A stretch of 7,736 nt of DNA from DASWIG01 sp036397835 (GCA_036397835.1 DASWIG010000851.1:1-7736), one strand, 5' to 3'; shown: positions 1-6,475, counted from the stretch's first letter. The notes: a model not told the origin generated them from the sequence alone. Program-made: numbers and translations.

Positions 1-1046
1 CGCAGGTGGCCGTCCATGCCGTAGTGGTCGCCGGGCACTACCAGCACGCCGCGGTCGCGGCGCAGGCGCTCGACGAGCACGGTGGAATTGACGGCGTGGC
101 GGTAGCGCAGGTAGAGCATGGCTCCGGCCTGGGGCGGCAGGTAGGTGAGCCGGTCGCCGAGCGCGTCGAGCCACGACGTGATCACCCCCAGGTTGCGGCG
201 CAGGATCGAGCGGGTGCGCTCCAGGAGACGCCGGCGCCGCGCCGGCTCGAGGGCGAGCGTCGCCAGCCGGTCGCTGAGCGTCGCCGGCGCGATCGTGGTG
301 TAGTCGTGGCGGCTCCACAGCTCGGCGATCTGCGGCGGCGGGCCCACGATCCAGCCGAGCCGCAGCCCGGGCAGGCCGTAGGCCTTCGACAATCCGCCGG
401 TCACCAGCACGCGCTCGCCGCGTCCCCACATCGACGGGCTCTCTTCGCCGCCGGCGAGCTCGGCGCCGCGGTAGACCTCGTCGCAGAGGATCCAGGCGCC
501 GTGCAAGGCGGCGACGGCGGCGATCTCGTCGAGCTCGGCGGCGGTGAGGCAGGAGCCGGTGGGGTTGTTGGGGTGGCAGAGCAGGATCAGGCGGGTGCGC
601 GGCCTCACGAGGCGGCGCAGCTCGTCGAGGTCGGGCCGCCAGCGCCCGGCCGCCTCGTCGGGCCGCAGGCGCCAGGGCTTCACCTCGGCGCCGAAAGCTC
701 GCGCCAGCCCCCAGGTCTGCATGTAGTTGGGCAGCGTCATCACCACCTCGTCGCCCGGCTCGACGAGCTGCCAGGCCGCCAGGTAGTTGGCTTCGGCGCA
801 GCCGGTGGTGATCTCCACGTGGTCCTCGCCGGCGCCCGGATGCAAAGCCGCCACCGCCAGGCGCAACGCCTCGCTGCCGTTGGACTGGACGTAGGCGAGC
901 GGCTCGCCGAGCAGGGCGTCGACGTCGCCGTCGTCCACGAGCTCGCGCACGGAGAGCGGCACCACCCCGCTCTCCGAGAGATTGATCTCGACCCGGTGCT
1001 CCCAGGTCGACTGCATGCGCTCCATCAGAAAGGGCTCGATCTTCAC
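1..1046 (-). CDS. PLP-dependent class I/II aminotransferase, 3' end cut by window edge
   Basis: Fold-type I PLP enzyme, expected to be a cytoplasmic aminotransferase or related lyase/cyclase. Reading the minus strand from a GTG at 1046 gives 348 codons without a stop. Seen in the translation: a substrate-arm region with NLSESGV (22-28), HPNNPTG (158-164) with the PLP-contacting Asn161, CDEVYRG (188-194) with Asp189 and Tyr192, SKAYGLPGLRLGW (220-232) with Lys221 as the Schiff-base lysine, and Arg229 as the carboxylate-binding arginine. Families of this type run about 370-400 residues, so probably only the last few tens are missing. A TAG lies four codons upstream of the GTG, so the start is GTG1046 or the internal ATGs at codons 8 and 11. 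No strong ribosome site is close; GGGAGGAG lies inside the end of the preceding permease gene, suggesting translational coupling. The N-terminal part recalls capreomycidine-synthase-like aminotransferases, but the substrate cannot be read from sequence. Confidence 0.9.
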   Translation of the reverse strand, partial: MKIEPFLMERMQSTWEHRVEINLSESGVVPLSVRELVDDGDVDALLGEPLAYVQSNGSEALRLAVAALHPGAGEDHVEITTGCAEANYLAAWQLVEPGDEVVMTLPNYMQTWGLARAFGAEVKPWRLRPDEAAGRWRPDLDELRRLVRPRTRLILLCHPNNPTGSCLTAAELDEIAAVAALHGAWILCDEVYRGAELAGGEESPSMWGRGERVLVTGGLSKAYGLPGLRLGWIVGPPPQIAELWSRHDYTTIAPATLSDRLATLALEPARRRRLLERTRSILRRNLGVITSWLDALGDRLTYLPPQAGAMLYLRYRHAVNSTVLVERLRRDRGVLVVPGDHYGMDGHL

Positions 1047-1065
1047 GCCCGTAGTCTAGCCTGAC

Positions 1066-3510
1066 CTACTCCTCCCGCAGGACGCTGATCGGGTCCGTCC
1101 GCGACGCCCGCCGCGCCGGCACGTAGCAGGCCACCAGCGCCGCCGCCGCCAGCAGCGCCACCACGGCGGCGAAGGAGGCCGCGTCGGCCGTCGACACGCC
1201 GAAGACCAGGCTCCTCATCAGGCGTCCCACGGCCCAGGCGCCGGCGAGCCCGAGGACGATGCCCAGCGCCACCAGCCGCAGCCCCTGCCCCACCAGCATC
1301 CCCACGACGTCGCCGCGCCGCGCTCCGAGCGCCACCCGGATGCCCATCTCCCGCGCCCGCGCGCCGGCCACGTAGGCCATCACGCCGTAGGTGCCGATGG
1401 CGGCGAGCGCCAGCGACAGGGCGGCGAAGCCGGCGAGCAGCAGCATCACGAACTTGCGTCGCGCCACCGCGGCGCCGAGGTGCTCCTCGAGGGTGCGCAT
1501 CCGCGCCACCGGCAGGTCGCGGTCGAGGTCCCACACCGCCGCCTTGACGGCGTCCTGCACCCGTCGCGGATCGCCCTCCGCGCGCACCAGCACGTTCATG
1601 CTGCGGTAGGCGAACTGGCGCTGATGGAAGTAGATCGCCGGCTCCGGCGCGTCTTCGAGCGACGTGTTCTTGACGTCGCCCACCACGCCCACCACCTCGG
1701 CCTCGAGCGTTTCCGTGAGGACGCGGCCGAGAGGCCCGAACTGACGGCCGTCGCCCTCGATGACCTCGCCCACCGGGTTCCTGCCGCCCCAGTAGCGCTC
1801 GACCGCGGCGCGGCTCAGGATCACCGCGCCGGGCTTGTCGGGCGTGTCGCGGTCGTCGAAGTCACGGCCCTGGAGCAGCGGGATGCCCGCCAGCTTGAAG
1901 TAGCCGGGGCTCACCGTGTGGTATTGGGCCTCGGGCTGCTCGTCGTCGGCGAGCGTGTCGACTCCTTCGTCCTCGCGGGCGAAGTCCACGCGCCAGCCGG
2001 CCTCGAGGGGCAGGAAGCCGGTCACCGCCGCCGCCCGCACCCCGGGGACGCCCTGAAGCCGGTCGACGAGACGGGCGTAGAGCTCGCTGACGTCAGTCCA
2101 CTCGCCGTAGGACGTGAAAGGCAGTTGCAGGTTGAACGTCAGGGTGTGCTCGGGGTTGAACCCCGGGCTCTCGGCGAGCAGCCGGTAGAAGCTGCGCACC
2201 AGCAGGCCGGCGCCGAAGAGGAGCGTCAGCGCGAGGGCCACCTCGGCGACCACCAGGGACTGGCGCAGACGGCGTCCGCCCGCGCCGCCCGTACCGCCGC
2301 GTCCGCCTTCCTTGAACGACTCGGTGAAGTCGGTGCGCAGGGCGTGGAGGGCCGGCGCCAGGCCGAAGACGAGCCCCGCCAGCGCCGCGACGCCCAGGGT
2401 GAAGAGGAGCACCCGCGCGTCGACGCCGACGCCGTCGAGCCGCGGGATCTCCGGCGGCGCCAGGCTCACCAGCACGCGCACGCCGGCGAAGGCCATGCCG
2501 AGCCCCAGCGCGCCGCCCGCCAGGGCGAGCACCAGGCTCTCGGTCAGGAACTGGCGCAGCAGGCGTCCGCGGCCGGCGCCGAGGGCGCCGCGCACCGCGA
2601 CTTCCTTCTCGCGCGCCGCGGCCTGGGCGAGGAGCAGGTTGGCCACGTTGGCGCAGGCGATCAGCAGCACCAGGCCGACGGCGCCGAGGAGCACCCAGAG
2701 CGCCGGCCGCACGTCACCCACCAGGTCGTCCTGCAAGAGCTTCACGTCCACGCCCCAGCCCTCGTTCGACTGCGGGGAGTCGCGGGCGAAGCCCTCGGCG
2801 AAGGCGTCGGCCTCGGCCTGAGCCGCCGCCACGTCGACGCCTTCGGCGAGGCGACCGAGGACCCCGAAGAAGCGCGCGCCGCGGCTGTGCCGCGCGGGGT
2901 CCCAGCCCAGCGGCAGCCAGACCTCGGTGTCGTCGGGAAAGTCGAAGCCGGCGGGCATCACGCCCACCACCTCGTACTCGTTGCCGTCGAGGGCGACGCT
3001 GCGCCCGAGCACGCCCGGGTCGCCGCCGAAGCGCTGCTGCCACAGGCCGTGGCCGAGCACCGCGATGCGGGGCTTGCCGGGCTCGTCCTCGCCGTCGACG
3101 AAGCCGCGCCCCAAGGCCGGCGTCACGCCGATCACGTCGAAGAACTCGTCGGTCACGTTGATGGCGGCGGCGCGCAGCGGCTCGCCCTCGCCGGTGGTGA
3201 GGTTGAGGTCGGGGTGCCACCAGCCGGCGAGCGCCGCGAAGCTCGTGGCGTGGTCGCGGACGTCGTCGAAGGTCACCGGCGACACGCGGCTCTCGTCGAT
3301 CTCCTTGCCGCGGTTGGACTCCCACAGGCGCACCAGCCTGCCGGCGTCCGGATAAGGCAGCGGATCGAGGAGGACGGCGTCGAAGACGCTGAAGATCGCC
3401 GTGTTGGCGCCCACCCCGAGCCCCAGGGCGAGGAGCGCGGCGACGGTGGTGACGGGCTTCTTGGCGAGGACGCGGACCGCGAAGCGGAGGTCTTTGAGGA
3501 CGGATTCCAT
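1066..3510 (-). CDS. ADOP-family ABC transporter permease (MacB/FtsX-like, duplicated)
   Basis: An 814-residue inner-membrane protein with two MacB-PCD/FtsX units in tandem. Unit one: N-terminal membrane helix (about 20-42, with the motif GVGANTAIFSVFDAVLL), extracytoplasmic domain (about 50-265), then helices near 268-295, 322-350 and 366-390. Unit two: helix 418-440, second extracytoplasmic domain (445-680), then helices 686-712, 742-765 and 778-797, ending PARRASRTDPISVLREE. That ending and the length of about 800 residues fit the ADOP family, which is expanded in Acidobacteriota and usually lacks an adjacent ATPase gene; none is visible here. MacB-type permeases work by mechanotransmission, moving substrates already outside the inner membrane (peptides, lipids, antibiotics); the substrate here is unknown. 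The ATG at 3510 is chosen because GGGAG (3518-3522) sits 7 nt upstream. The downstream aminotransferase begins 19 bp after the stop, suggesting an operon. Confidence 0.93.
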   Translation of the reverse strand: MESVLKDLRFAVRVLAKKPVTTVAALLALGLGVGANTAIFSVFDAVLLDPLPYPDAGRLVRLWESNRGKEIDESRVSPVTFDDVRDHATSFAALAGWWHPDLNLTTGEGEPLRAAAINVTDEFFDVIGVTPALGRGFVDGEDEPGKPRIAVLGHGLWQQRFGGDPGVLGRSVALDGNEYEVVGVMPAGFDFPDDTEVWLPLGWDPARHSRGARFFGVLGRLAEGVDVAAAQAEADAFAEGFARDSPQSNEGWGVDVKLLQDDLVGDVRPALWVLLGAVGLVLLIACANVANLLLAQAAAREKEVAVRGALGAGRGRLLRQFLTESLVLALAGGALGLGMAFAGVRVLVSLAPPEIPRLDGVGVDARVLLFTLGVAALAGLVFGLAPALHALRTDFTESFKEGGRGGTGGAGGRRLRQSLVVAEVALALTLLFGAGLLVRSFYRLLAESPGFNPEHTLTFNLQLPFTSYGEWTDVSELYARLVDRLQGVPGVRAAAVTGFLPLEAGWRVDFAREDEGVDTLADDEQPEAQYHTVSPGYFKLAGIPLLQGRDFDDRDTPDKPGAVILSRAAVERYWGGRNPVGEVIEGDGRQFGPLGRVLTETLEAEVVGVVGDVKNTSLEDAPEPAIYFHQRQFAYRSMNVLVRAEGDPRRVQDAVKAAVWDLDRDLPVARMRTLEEHLGAAVARRKFVMLLLAGFAALSLALAAIGTYGVMAYVAGARAREMGIRVALGARRGDVVGMLVGQGLRLVALGIVLGLAGAWAVGRLMRSLVFGVSTADAASFAAVVALLAAAALVACYVPARRASRTDPISVLREE

Positions 3511-3565
3511 GGCGTGGCTCCCGAGGTACGTCGACCATACGATATACTCCTGATCGGCCTGGAAG

Positions 3566-3595
3566 TTACGGATTCGGCCGCCGGGGAGGTATGGT
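3566..3595 (+). promoter_or_regulatory. Possible promoter of the toxin-antitoxin pair
   Basis: TTACGG (3566-3571) and TATGGT (3590-3595) are spaced 18 bp apart and resemble -35 and -10 elements of a housekeeping sigma factor. They would start RNA near 3602, about 20 nt before the antitoxin ATG. The overlapping GGTAGCCTTACC (3593-3604) is an imperfect palindrome where an autoregulating ribbon-helix-helix antitoxin could bind. The match is weak and based on eye inspection only. The divergent permease promoter must also lie in 3511-3620, but I could not pick a convincing one. Confidence 0.3.
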
Positions 3596-3608
3596 AGCCT
3601 TACCCCAC

Positions 3609-3614
3609 AAGGAG
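3609..3614 (+). promoter_or_regulatory. Ribosome binding site that sets the antitoxin start
   Basis: AAGGAG lies 6 nt before the ATG at 3621. This favours 3621 over the in-frame upstream ATG at 3591, which has no such site and would overlap the proposed -10 element. Confidence 0.75.
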
Positions 3615-3620
3615 CCAGCG

Positions 3621-3845
3621 ATGCTCAGCCTACCCATCGACGCAGAGATCGAGCAACACCTTGAAGCGCTAGGGGCCAAGACCGCCGACAGCAAGGCCCA
3701 ACTCGCCCGAGAGAGACTTCTTGCAGCCCTCAAGGAGGACCGTGAGGATCAGGGGTGGATCCGCATCGCGGAGGAGCGCTTGGAGCGGCCCGAGAAGACC
3801 TACTCCCTCGAAGAGGTGGCCCGCGCTCTTGACCTGGAAAGTTAG
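3621..3845 (+). CDS. RelB/DinJ-like ribbon-helix-helix antitoxin
   Basis: A 74-residue protein. Residues 1-40 (MLSLPIDAEIEQHLEALGAK, then TADSKAQLARERLLAAL) fit a short beta strand followed by two helices, as in MetJ/Arc-type ribbon-helix-helix DNA-binding antitoxins. Residues 45-74 contain WIRIAEERLERPEKTYSLEEV, the charged tail typical of this group (AEERL-x-P-x-K-TYSLEEV), which wraps around and neutralises a RelE-type toxin. It probably dimerises and represses its own promoter, more tightly with toxin bound. It overlaps the toxin gene by 17 bp, the usual coupled arrangement. The local GC content is lower than that of the flanking genes, consistent with a mobile cassette. Family assignment rests on motif recognition; the exact subfamily (RelB versus other RHH antitoxins) is uncertain. 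Confidence 0.85.
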   Translation: MLSLPIDAEIEQHLEALGAKTADSKAQLARERLLAALKEDREDQGWIRIAEERLERPEKTYSLEEVARALDLES

Positions 3846-4095
3846 ATTTCGCGAAAGCGCGCGAAGAGACCTGGAGCGTCTTGACCGCGTCGTCCAGCGC
3901 AGGATCATCCGTTTCCTATCGGTGCGGATCGCCACCGGTGAGAGCCCGAAGCGCCTGGGTAAACCGCTCGTCGGCAGCTTCGCCGGGCTCTGGTGCTATC
4001 GTGTCGGAGACTATCGAATCATCTGCCTCATCAAGGAAACTGAGCTGCTGGTCGAGGTCGTCGCAGTAGGACACCGAAAGGATATCTACGACTGA
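3829..4095 (+). CDS. RelE/ParE-superfamily toxin (likely ribosome-dependent mRNase)
   Basis: Starting at TTG3829 gives 88 residues, the normal length for RelE toxins: MTWKVRFRESARRDLERLDR at the N-terminus, then KRLGKPLVGS (41-50), FAGLWCYRVGDYRI (51-64) and VAVGHRKDIYD (78-88). The LW-x-YRVGDYR and VGHRxDxY motifs are hallmarks of the RelE branch, where basic residues (here Arg58, Arg63, His82, Arg83) and the terminal Tyr87 act on mRNA in the ribosomal A site. The frame is open back to 3721, but upstream residues do not resemble the family and no ATG lies close, so TTG3829 is the best start. It lies inside the antitoxin gene, so expression probably depends on translational coupling. Cys56 occupies a position where I would often expect arginine. 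A ParE-type gyrase inhibitor is less likely given the histidine-arginine-tyrosine tail. Confidence 0.87.
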   Translation: MTWKVRFRESARRDLERLDRVVQRRIIRFLSVRIATGESPKRLGKPLVGSFAGLWCYRVGDYRIICLIKETELLVEVVAVGHRKDIYD

Positions 4096-4107
4096 AAGTC
4101 CCGAATC

Positions 4108-4132
4108 CCGAGCTCGAGGTGAGAGAGCTCGG
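4108..4132. terminator. Inverted repeat between convergent ends, possible terminator
   Basis: CCGAGCTC (4108-4115) and GAGCTCGG (4125-4132) form a perfect 8-bp stem with a 9-nt loop. It lies 12 bp after the toxin stop and directly after the stop of the minus-strand uvrA remnant, where a bidirectional terminator would be expected. Neither side has a T-run, so intrinsic termination is not certain. Confidence 0.4.
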
Positions 4133-4225
4133 TCAGGTGCCGACGTAGGCCGCGAGGTGCTCGCCGGTGAGGGTGGAGCGGGCGGCGACGAGGTCGGCGG
4201 GGGTGCCCTCGAAGACGATCCGGCC
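4133..4225 (-). pseudogene. Remnant of a UvrA-type ATPase, C-terminal codons only
   Basis: On the minus strand this reads GRIVFEGTPADL followed by VAARSTLTGEHLAAYVGT and a TGA stop (4133-4135). This matches the very C-terminus of UvrA-family proteins, where the second ATPase domain ends in a GGRIVxEGTP strand followed by a TG-x-(Y/H)L tail. The STLTGEHLAAYV form recalls UvrA paralogs of the DrrC type more than the main repair UvrA, an impression from memory. Upstream of 4225 the frame gives arginine-rich sequence (RRRGCER) with no trace of the expected DLGPEGG, ATPase signature or Walker B, so the rest of the gene is gone. The remnant lies 37 bp after the toxin stop, as if the cassette arrived beside, or a deletion removed, an old uvrA-like gene. 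Without its ATPase domains it cannot be functional. Confidence 0.65.
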
Positions 4226-4419
4226 TCTTTCGCAGCCTCGACGGCGGCTCGCTCTGGTCACTCGCCAGCCCGTCGCCCTCGCGGCTCTGCAACCTCAGCG
4301 CGAGCCTACCGATCCCCAGCTTCTCGGCGCGCTCACCAGCACGAAGCGCTCCTGGAAGGTCCGTGCGGCGTGGAGCCGCAGCATGAGCAGCTTGAACCAC
4401 TCCTCGAAGCGGCTGCTCC
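4226..4419. other. Non-coding or decayed stretch between uvrA remnant and ATPase promoter
   Basis: I see no convincing gene. A minus-strand ORF of 43 codons runs from ATG4426 to TGA4295: MERSSRFEEWFKLLMLRLHA at the start, RTFQERFVLV in the middle. Its codons look GC3-rich up to about codon 33. After that the good codon pattern moves to another minus frame, giving ERAEKLGIGRLALRLQ, as if a frameshift had hit an old gene. I do not recognise either piece. It may be a decayed gene fragment or chance. Confidence 0.3.
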
Positions 4420-4447
4420 TTTCCATCCGGCGATTCGTCGCTATACT
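4420..4447 (+). promoter_or_regulatory. Likely promoter of the CDC48-like ATPase gene
   Basis: TTTCCA (4420-4425) and TATACT (4442-4447) are spaced 16 bp apart and resemble a sigma-70 type promoter; the -10 differs from consensus at one position. Transcription would begin near 4454, leaving about 30 nt before the GTG at 4483. This agrees with a start at 4483 rather than 4459. Confidence 0.5.
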
Positions 4448-4469
4448 CCTTTCAGAACGTGGAGTCAGG

Positions 4470-4474
4470 GGAGG
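4470..4474 (+). promoter_or_regulatory. Ribosome binding site that sets the ATPase start
   Basis: GGAGG within a purine run (4468-4478) lies 8 nt before GTG4483 and 14 nt before ATG4489. The longer in-frame start GTG4459 would place this site inside the gene. Confidence 0.65.
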
Positions 4475-4482
4475 AAGGCCAG

Positions 4483-6441
4483 GTGACGATGGAAGCGCTG
4501 GCGGATCGCGAGGTACCGGAGACCGACTGGGTCATCCTCGAGCCCACGACCGCGGCGCCCGACCGCGACGCGGCGCGGCTGCGCGAGCTGCTCGAGGGCC
4601 GCACGGTGCGCCGCGGCGAGAGCGTGGAGGTGACCTTCCCCGACGGCCGGACGCTCGATTTCACCGTCGCCAACGCAAGCCCCAAGGGGGCCTCGCGCGT
4701 CGCCTTCACCACCCGGCTCATGCTGCAGCCCGCCGCCGCCGGCGGCGTGCGCAGGGTGCTGACCTACGCCGACGTCGGCGGCCTCAAGCCGCAGCTCGGC
4801 CGGGTGCGCGAGGTCATCGAGCTGCCGTTGCGCTTCCCGGAGGTCTTCGAGCGCCTTGGCATCGCGCCGCCCAAAGGCGTGCTGCTGCACGGTCCGCCGG
4901 GCTGCGGCAAGACGCTGATCGCCCGCGCCGTTTCCCACGAGATCGACGCCTCTTTCTACTCGGTGAGCGGCCCCGAGATCATCCACCACTCCTACGGCGA
5001 GAGCGAGGCCCATCTGCGCAACCTCTTCGAGGAGGCGACCCGCACCGCCCCGAGCGTGCTCTTCCTCGACGAGATCGACGCCATCGCGCCGTCGCGCGAG
5101 CGGGTGCAGGGCGAGGTCGAGAAGCGCGTGGTGGCGCAGCTCCTGGCCCTGATGGACGGCCTCGCCCCCCGCCGCCAGGTGATCGTGCTGGCGGCCACCA
5201 ACCGGCCCAACGCCCTCGACCCGGCCCTGCGGCGGCCCGGCCGCTTCGACCGCGAGATCATGATCCCGGTGCCCGACCGCGCCGGCCGCCGCGAGATCCT
5301 CGAGCTCCACAGCCTCCGGATGCCGCTCGCCGAGGACGTCGACGTCGGCCATCTCGCCGCCGTCACCCACGGCTTCGTCGGCGCCGACCTCGAGGCCTTG
5401 TGCCGGGAAGCGGCGATGAGCCGCCTGCGCCGCATCCTGCCGCGGATCGACCTCGACCTCGCCGAGATCCCGGCCGCCGAGCTCGACGCCCTCGAAGTGA
5501 CCATGGACGACTTCCTCGCGGCCCTGCACGAGGTCCAGCCCTCGGCCCTGCGCGAGGTGGCCATCGAGGTGCCCAACGTCCCCTGGGACGCGGTCGGCGG
5601 CCTCGCCGGCGTCAAGGCGCGGCTGCGCGCCGTCTTCGAGTGGCCGCTGGCCCACCCGGAGCTCTTCGCCGCCGCCGCCGTGCGCCCCACCAAGGGCATC
5701 CTGCTGCACGGCCCGCCGGGCTGCGGCAAGACGCTGCTGGCCCGCGCCCTGGCCTCGGAAAGCGGCGTCAACTTCATCTCCGTCAAGGGGCCGGAGCTGC
5801 TGTCCATGTACGTCGGCGAGTCGGAGGAGCGAGTCCGCGACGTCTTCCGCAAGGCGCGGCTGGCGAGCCCGTCGATCGTCTTCTTCGACGAGATCGACGC
5901 CCTCTTCTCGGCCCGCCAGGCGGCCGGCGAGGCACGTACCGCCGAGCGCCTGCTCAGCCAGCTCCTCGCCGAGCTCGACGGCATCGAGGAGCTCAAGGAC
6001 GTGCTGGTGCTCGGCGCGACCAACCGCGTCGACCTGCTCGACCCGGCGCTCCTGCGTCCCGACCGCTTCGACGAGGTGATCGCCATCCCGCTGCCGGACC
6101 TCGAGTCACGGCGCGAGATCTTCGCCGTCCAGCTCCGGGACAAGCCGCTGGCCGCGGCGGCGGACGTCGACGCCCTGGCCCGCCGCGCCGAGGGCTGGAG
6201 CGGCGCCGAGATCGCCGAGGCGGTGCGGCGGGCGGCCCTGCGCGCCATCGCCCGCCTGCTCGACGGCGAGGCCGAGCCCGACCCCGAGGCCCTGCGGATC
6301 ACCGCCGACGACCTGACGCAGGCGATGGACGACGTGCGGCCCGGAACCCTCACCCCCCAACCCCCTCTCCCAGGGGGAGAGGGGAGTAGGATCCGGGGGC
6401 TCGCGCCCCCTCTCCCCCTGGGAGAGGGAGTTGGGGGGTGA
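4483..6441 (+). CDS. CDC48/p97-like tandem AAA+ ATPase with short N-domain
   Basis: From GTG4483 the protein has 652 residues and two AAA modules. Module one: GPPGCGKT Walker A (137-144, Lys143), FLDEID Walker B (Asp196, Glu197), sensor Asn240, arginine fingers Arg251 and Arg254. Module two: GPPGCGKT (410-417, Lys416), FFDEID (Asp469, Glu470), sensor Asn514, fingers Arg525 and Arg528, with LLRPD in place of the usual LLRPG. Pore loops are HHSYGESE (168-175) and SMYVGESE (441-448). Such proteins form hexamers that unfold or extract proteins using ATP. The N-terminal ~90 residues include GRTVRRGESVEV and resemble only the second half of the CDC48 N-domain; the first double-psi barrel half seems absent, so adaptor binding may differ. 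The family-like sequence ends at DDVRP (616-620). The final 32 residues are encoded by the inverted repeat at 6343. ATG4489 is an alternative start. Confidence 0.93.
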   Translation: MTMEALADREVPETDWVILEPTTAAPDRDAARLRELLEGRTVRRGESVEVTFPDGRTLDFTVANASPKGASRVAFTTRLMLQPAAAGGVRRVLTYADVGGLKPQLGRVREVIELPLRFPEVFERLGIAPPKGVLLHGPPGCGKTLIARAVSHEIDASFYSVSGPEIIHHSYGESEAHLRNLFEEATRTAPSVLFLDEIDAIAPSRERVQGEVEKRVVAQLLALMDGLAPRRQVIVLAATNRPNALDPALRRPGRFDREIMIPVPDRAGRREILELHSLRMPLAEDVDVGHLAAVTHGFVGADLEALCREAAMSRLRRILPRIDLDLAEIPAAELDALEVTMDDFLAALHEVQPSALREVAIEVPNVPWDAVGGLAGVKARLRAVFEWPLAHPELFAAAAVRPTKGILLHGPPGCGKTLLARALASESGVNFISVKGPELLSMYVGESEERVRDVFRKARLASPSIVFFDEIDALFSARQAAGEARTAERLLSQLLAELDGIEELKDVLVLGATNRVDLLDPALLRPDRFDEVIAIPLPDLESRREIFAVQLRDKPLAAAADVDALARRAEGWSGAEIAEAVRRAALRAIARLLDGEAEPDPEALRITADDLTQAMDDVRPGTLTPQPPLPGGEGSRIRGLAPPLPLGEGVGG

Positions 6442-6448
6442 GGGTTCC
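6343..6448. repeat. 106-bp near-perfect inverted repeat (REP/MITE-like palindrome)
   Basis: The arms 6343-6384 and 6407-6448 are reverse complements over 42 bp with one mismatch, at 6362. The outer 18 bp, GGAACCCTCACCCCCCAA, is perfect. Each arm also contains its own smaller palindrome (CCCTCTCCC facing GGGAGAGGG), and a 22-nt centre lies between the arms. It can thus fold as one long hairpin or as two smaller ones. Translated, it gives the proline/glycine-rich PPTPSPRGRG-like peptides that recur in spurious ORFs of many GC-rich genomes, so it is probably a dispersed repeat rather than a unique site. It starts exactly after the last family-like codon of the ATPase and ends 34 bp before the next gene. 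It may stop or attenuate transcription between the two genes. No transposase is present. Confidence 0.9.
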
Positions 6449-6450
6449 GA

Positions 6451-6456
6451 TAGAAT
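6451..6456 (+). promoter_or_regulatory. Possible -10 element before the KARI-like gene
   Basis: TAGAAT matches the -10 consensus at five of six positions and would give a start near 6463, 20 nt before TTG6483. Any -35 would fall inside the repeat's right arm; TTGGGG (6431-6436) is too close, with a 14-bp spacer. If real, the gene is expressed separately from the ATPase. Confidence 0.3.
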
Positions 6457-6470
6457 GCTCGCGATTCCAC

Positions 6471-6475
6471 GGAGG
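6471..6475 (+). promoter_or_regulatory. Ribosome binding site that sets the KARI-like start at a TTG
   Basis: GGAGG lies 7 nt before TTG6483. The longer in-frame reading from 6438 begins inside the repeat and adds 15 residues unlike the family, so it is rejected. Confidence 0.75.

Noticed and set aside
6..1064. Long plus-strand open frame of 352 codons
   Set aside because: Antisense to the aminotransferase, whose catalytic motifs are clear on the minus strand. The plus-strand product is a low-complexity Ala/Arg/Gly/His-rich sequence with no family likeness, a usual effect of high GC.
3543..3548. TATACT as a plus-strand -10 element
   Set aside because: The same decamer-like context (TATACTCCT) recurs at 4442, but here there is no -35-like hexamer at a suitable distance and the antitoxin start is about 75 bp away.
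1480..3597. 705-codon plus-strand open frame
   Set aside because: Antisense shadow of the ADOP permease; its composition (His, Arg, Gln, Ala) and lack of motifs mark it as a GC artefact.
3591..3620. Longer antitoxin start at ATG3591
   Set aside because: No ribosome site precedes it and the extra ten residues do not fit a ribbon-helix-helix N-terminus; ATG3621 has AAGGAG at the right distance.
4459..4482. Longer ATPase start at GTG4459
   Set aside because: It would put the purine-rich ribosome site inside the gene and leave almost no leader after the proposed promoter.
4167..6389. 740-codon plus-strand open frame in another frame of the ATPase
   Set aside because: Extremely Arg/Pro-rich and overlapping the clear AAA+ gene; it has no ribosome site or motif.
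6343..6448. CRISPR or tRNA interpretation of the palindromic region
   Set aside because: There are only two inverted arms, with no direct repeats and spacers and no tRNA-like arms or anticodon structure.
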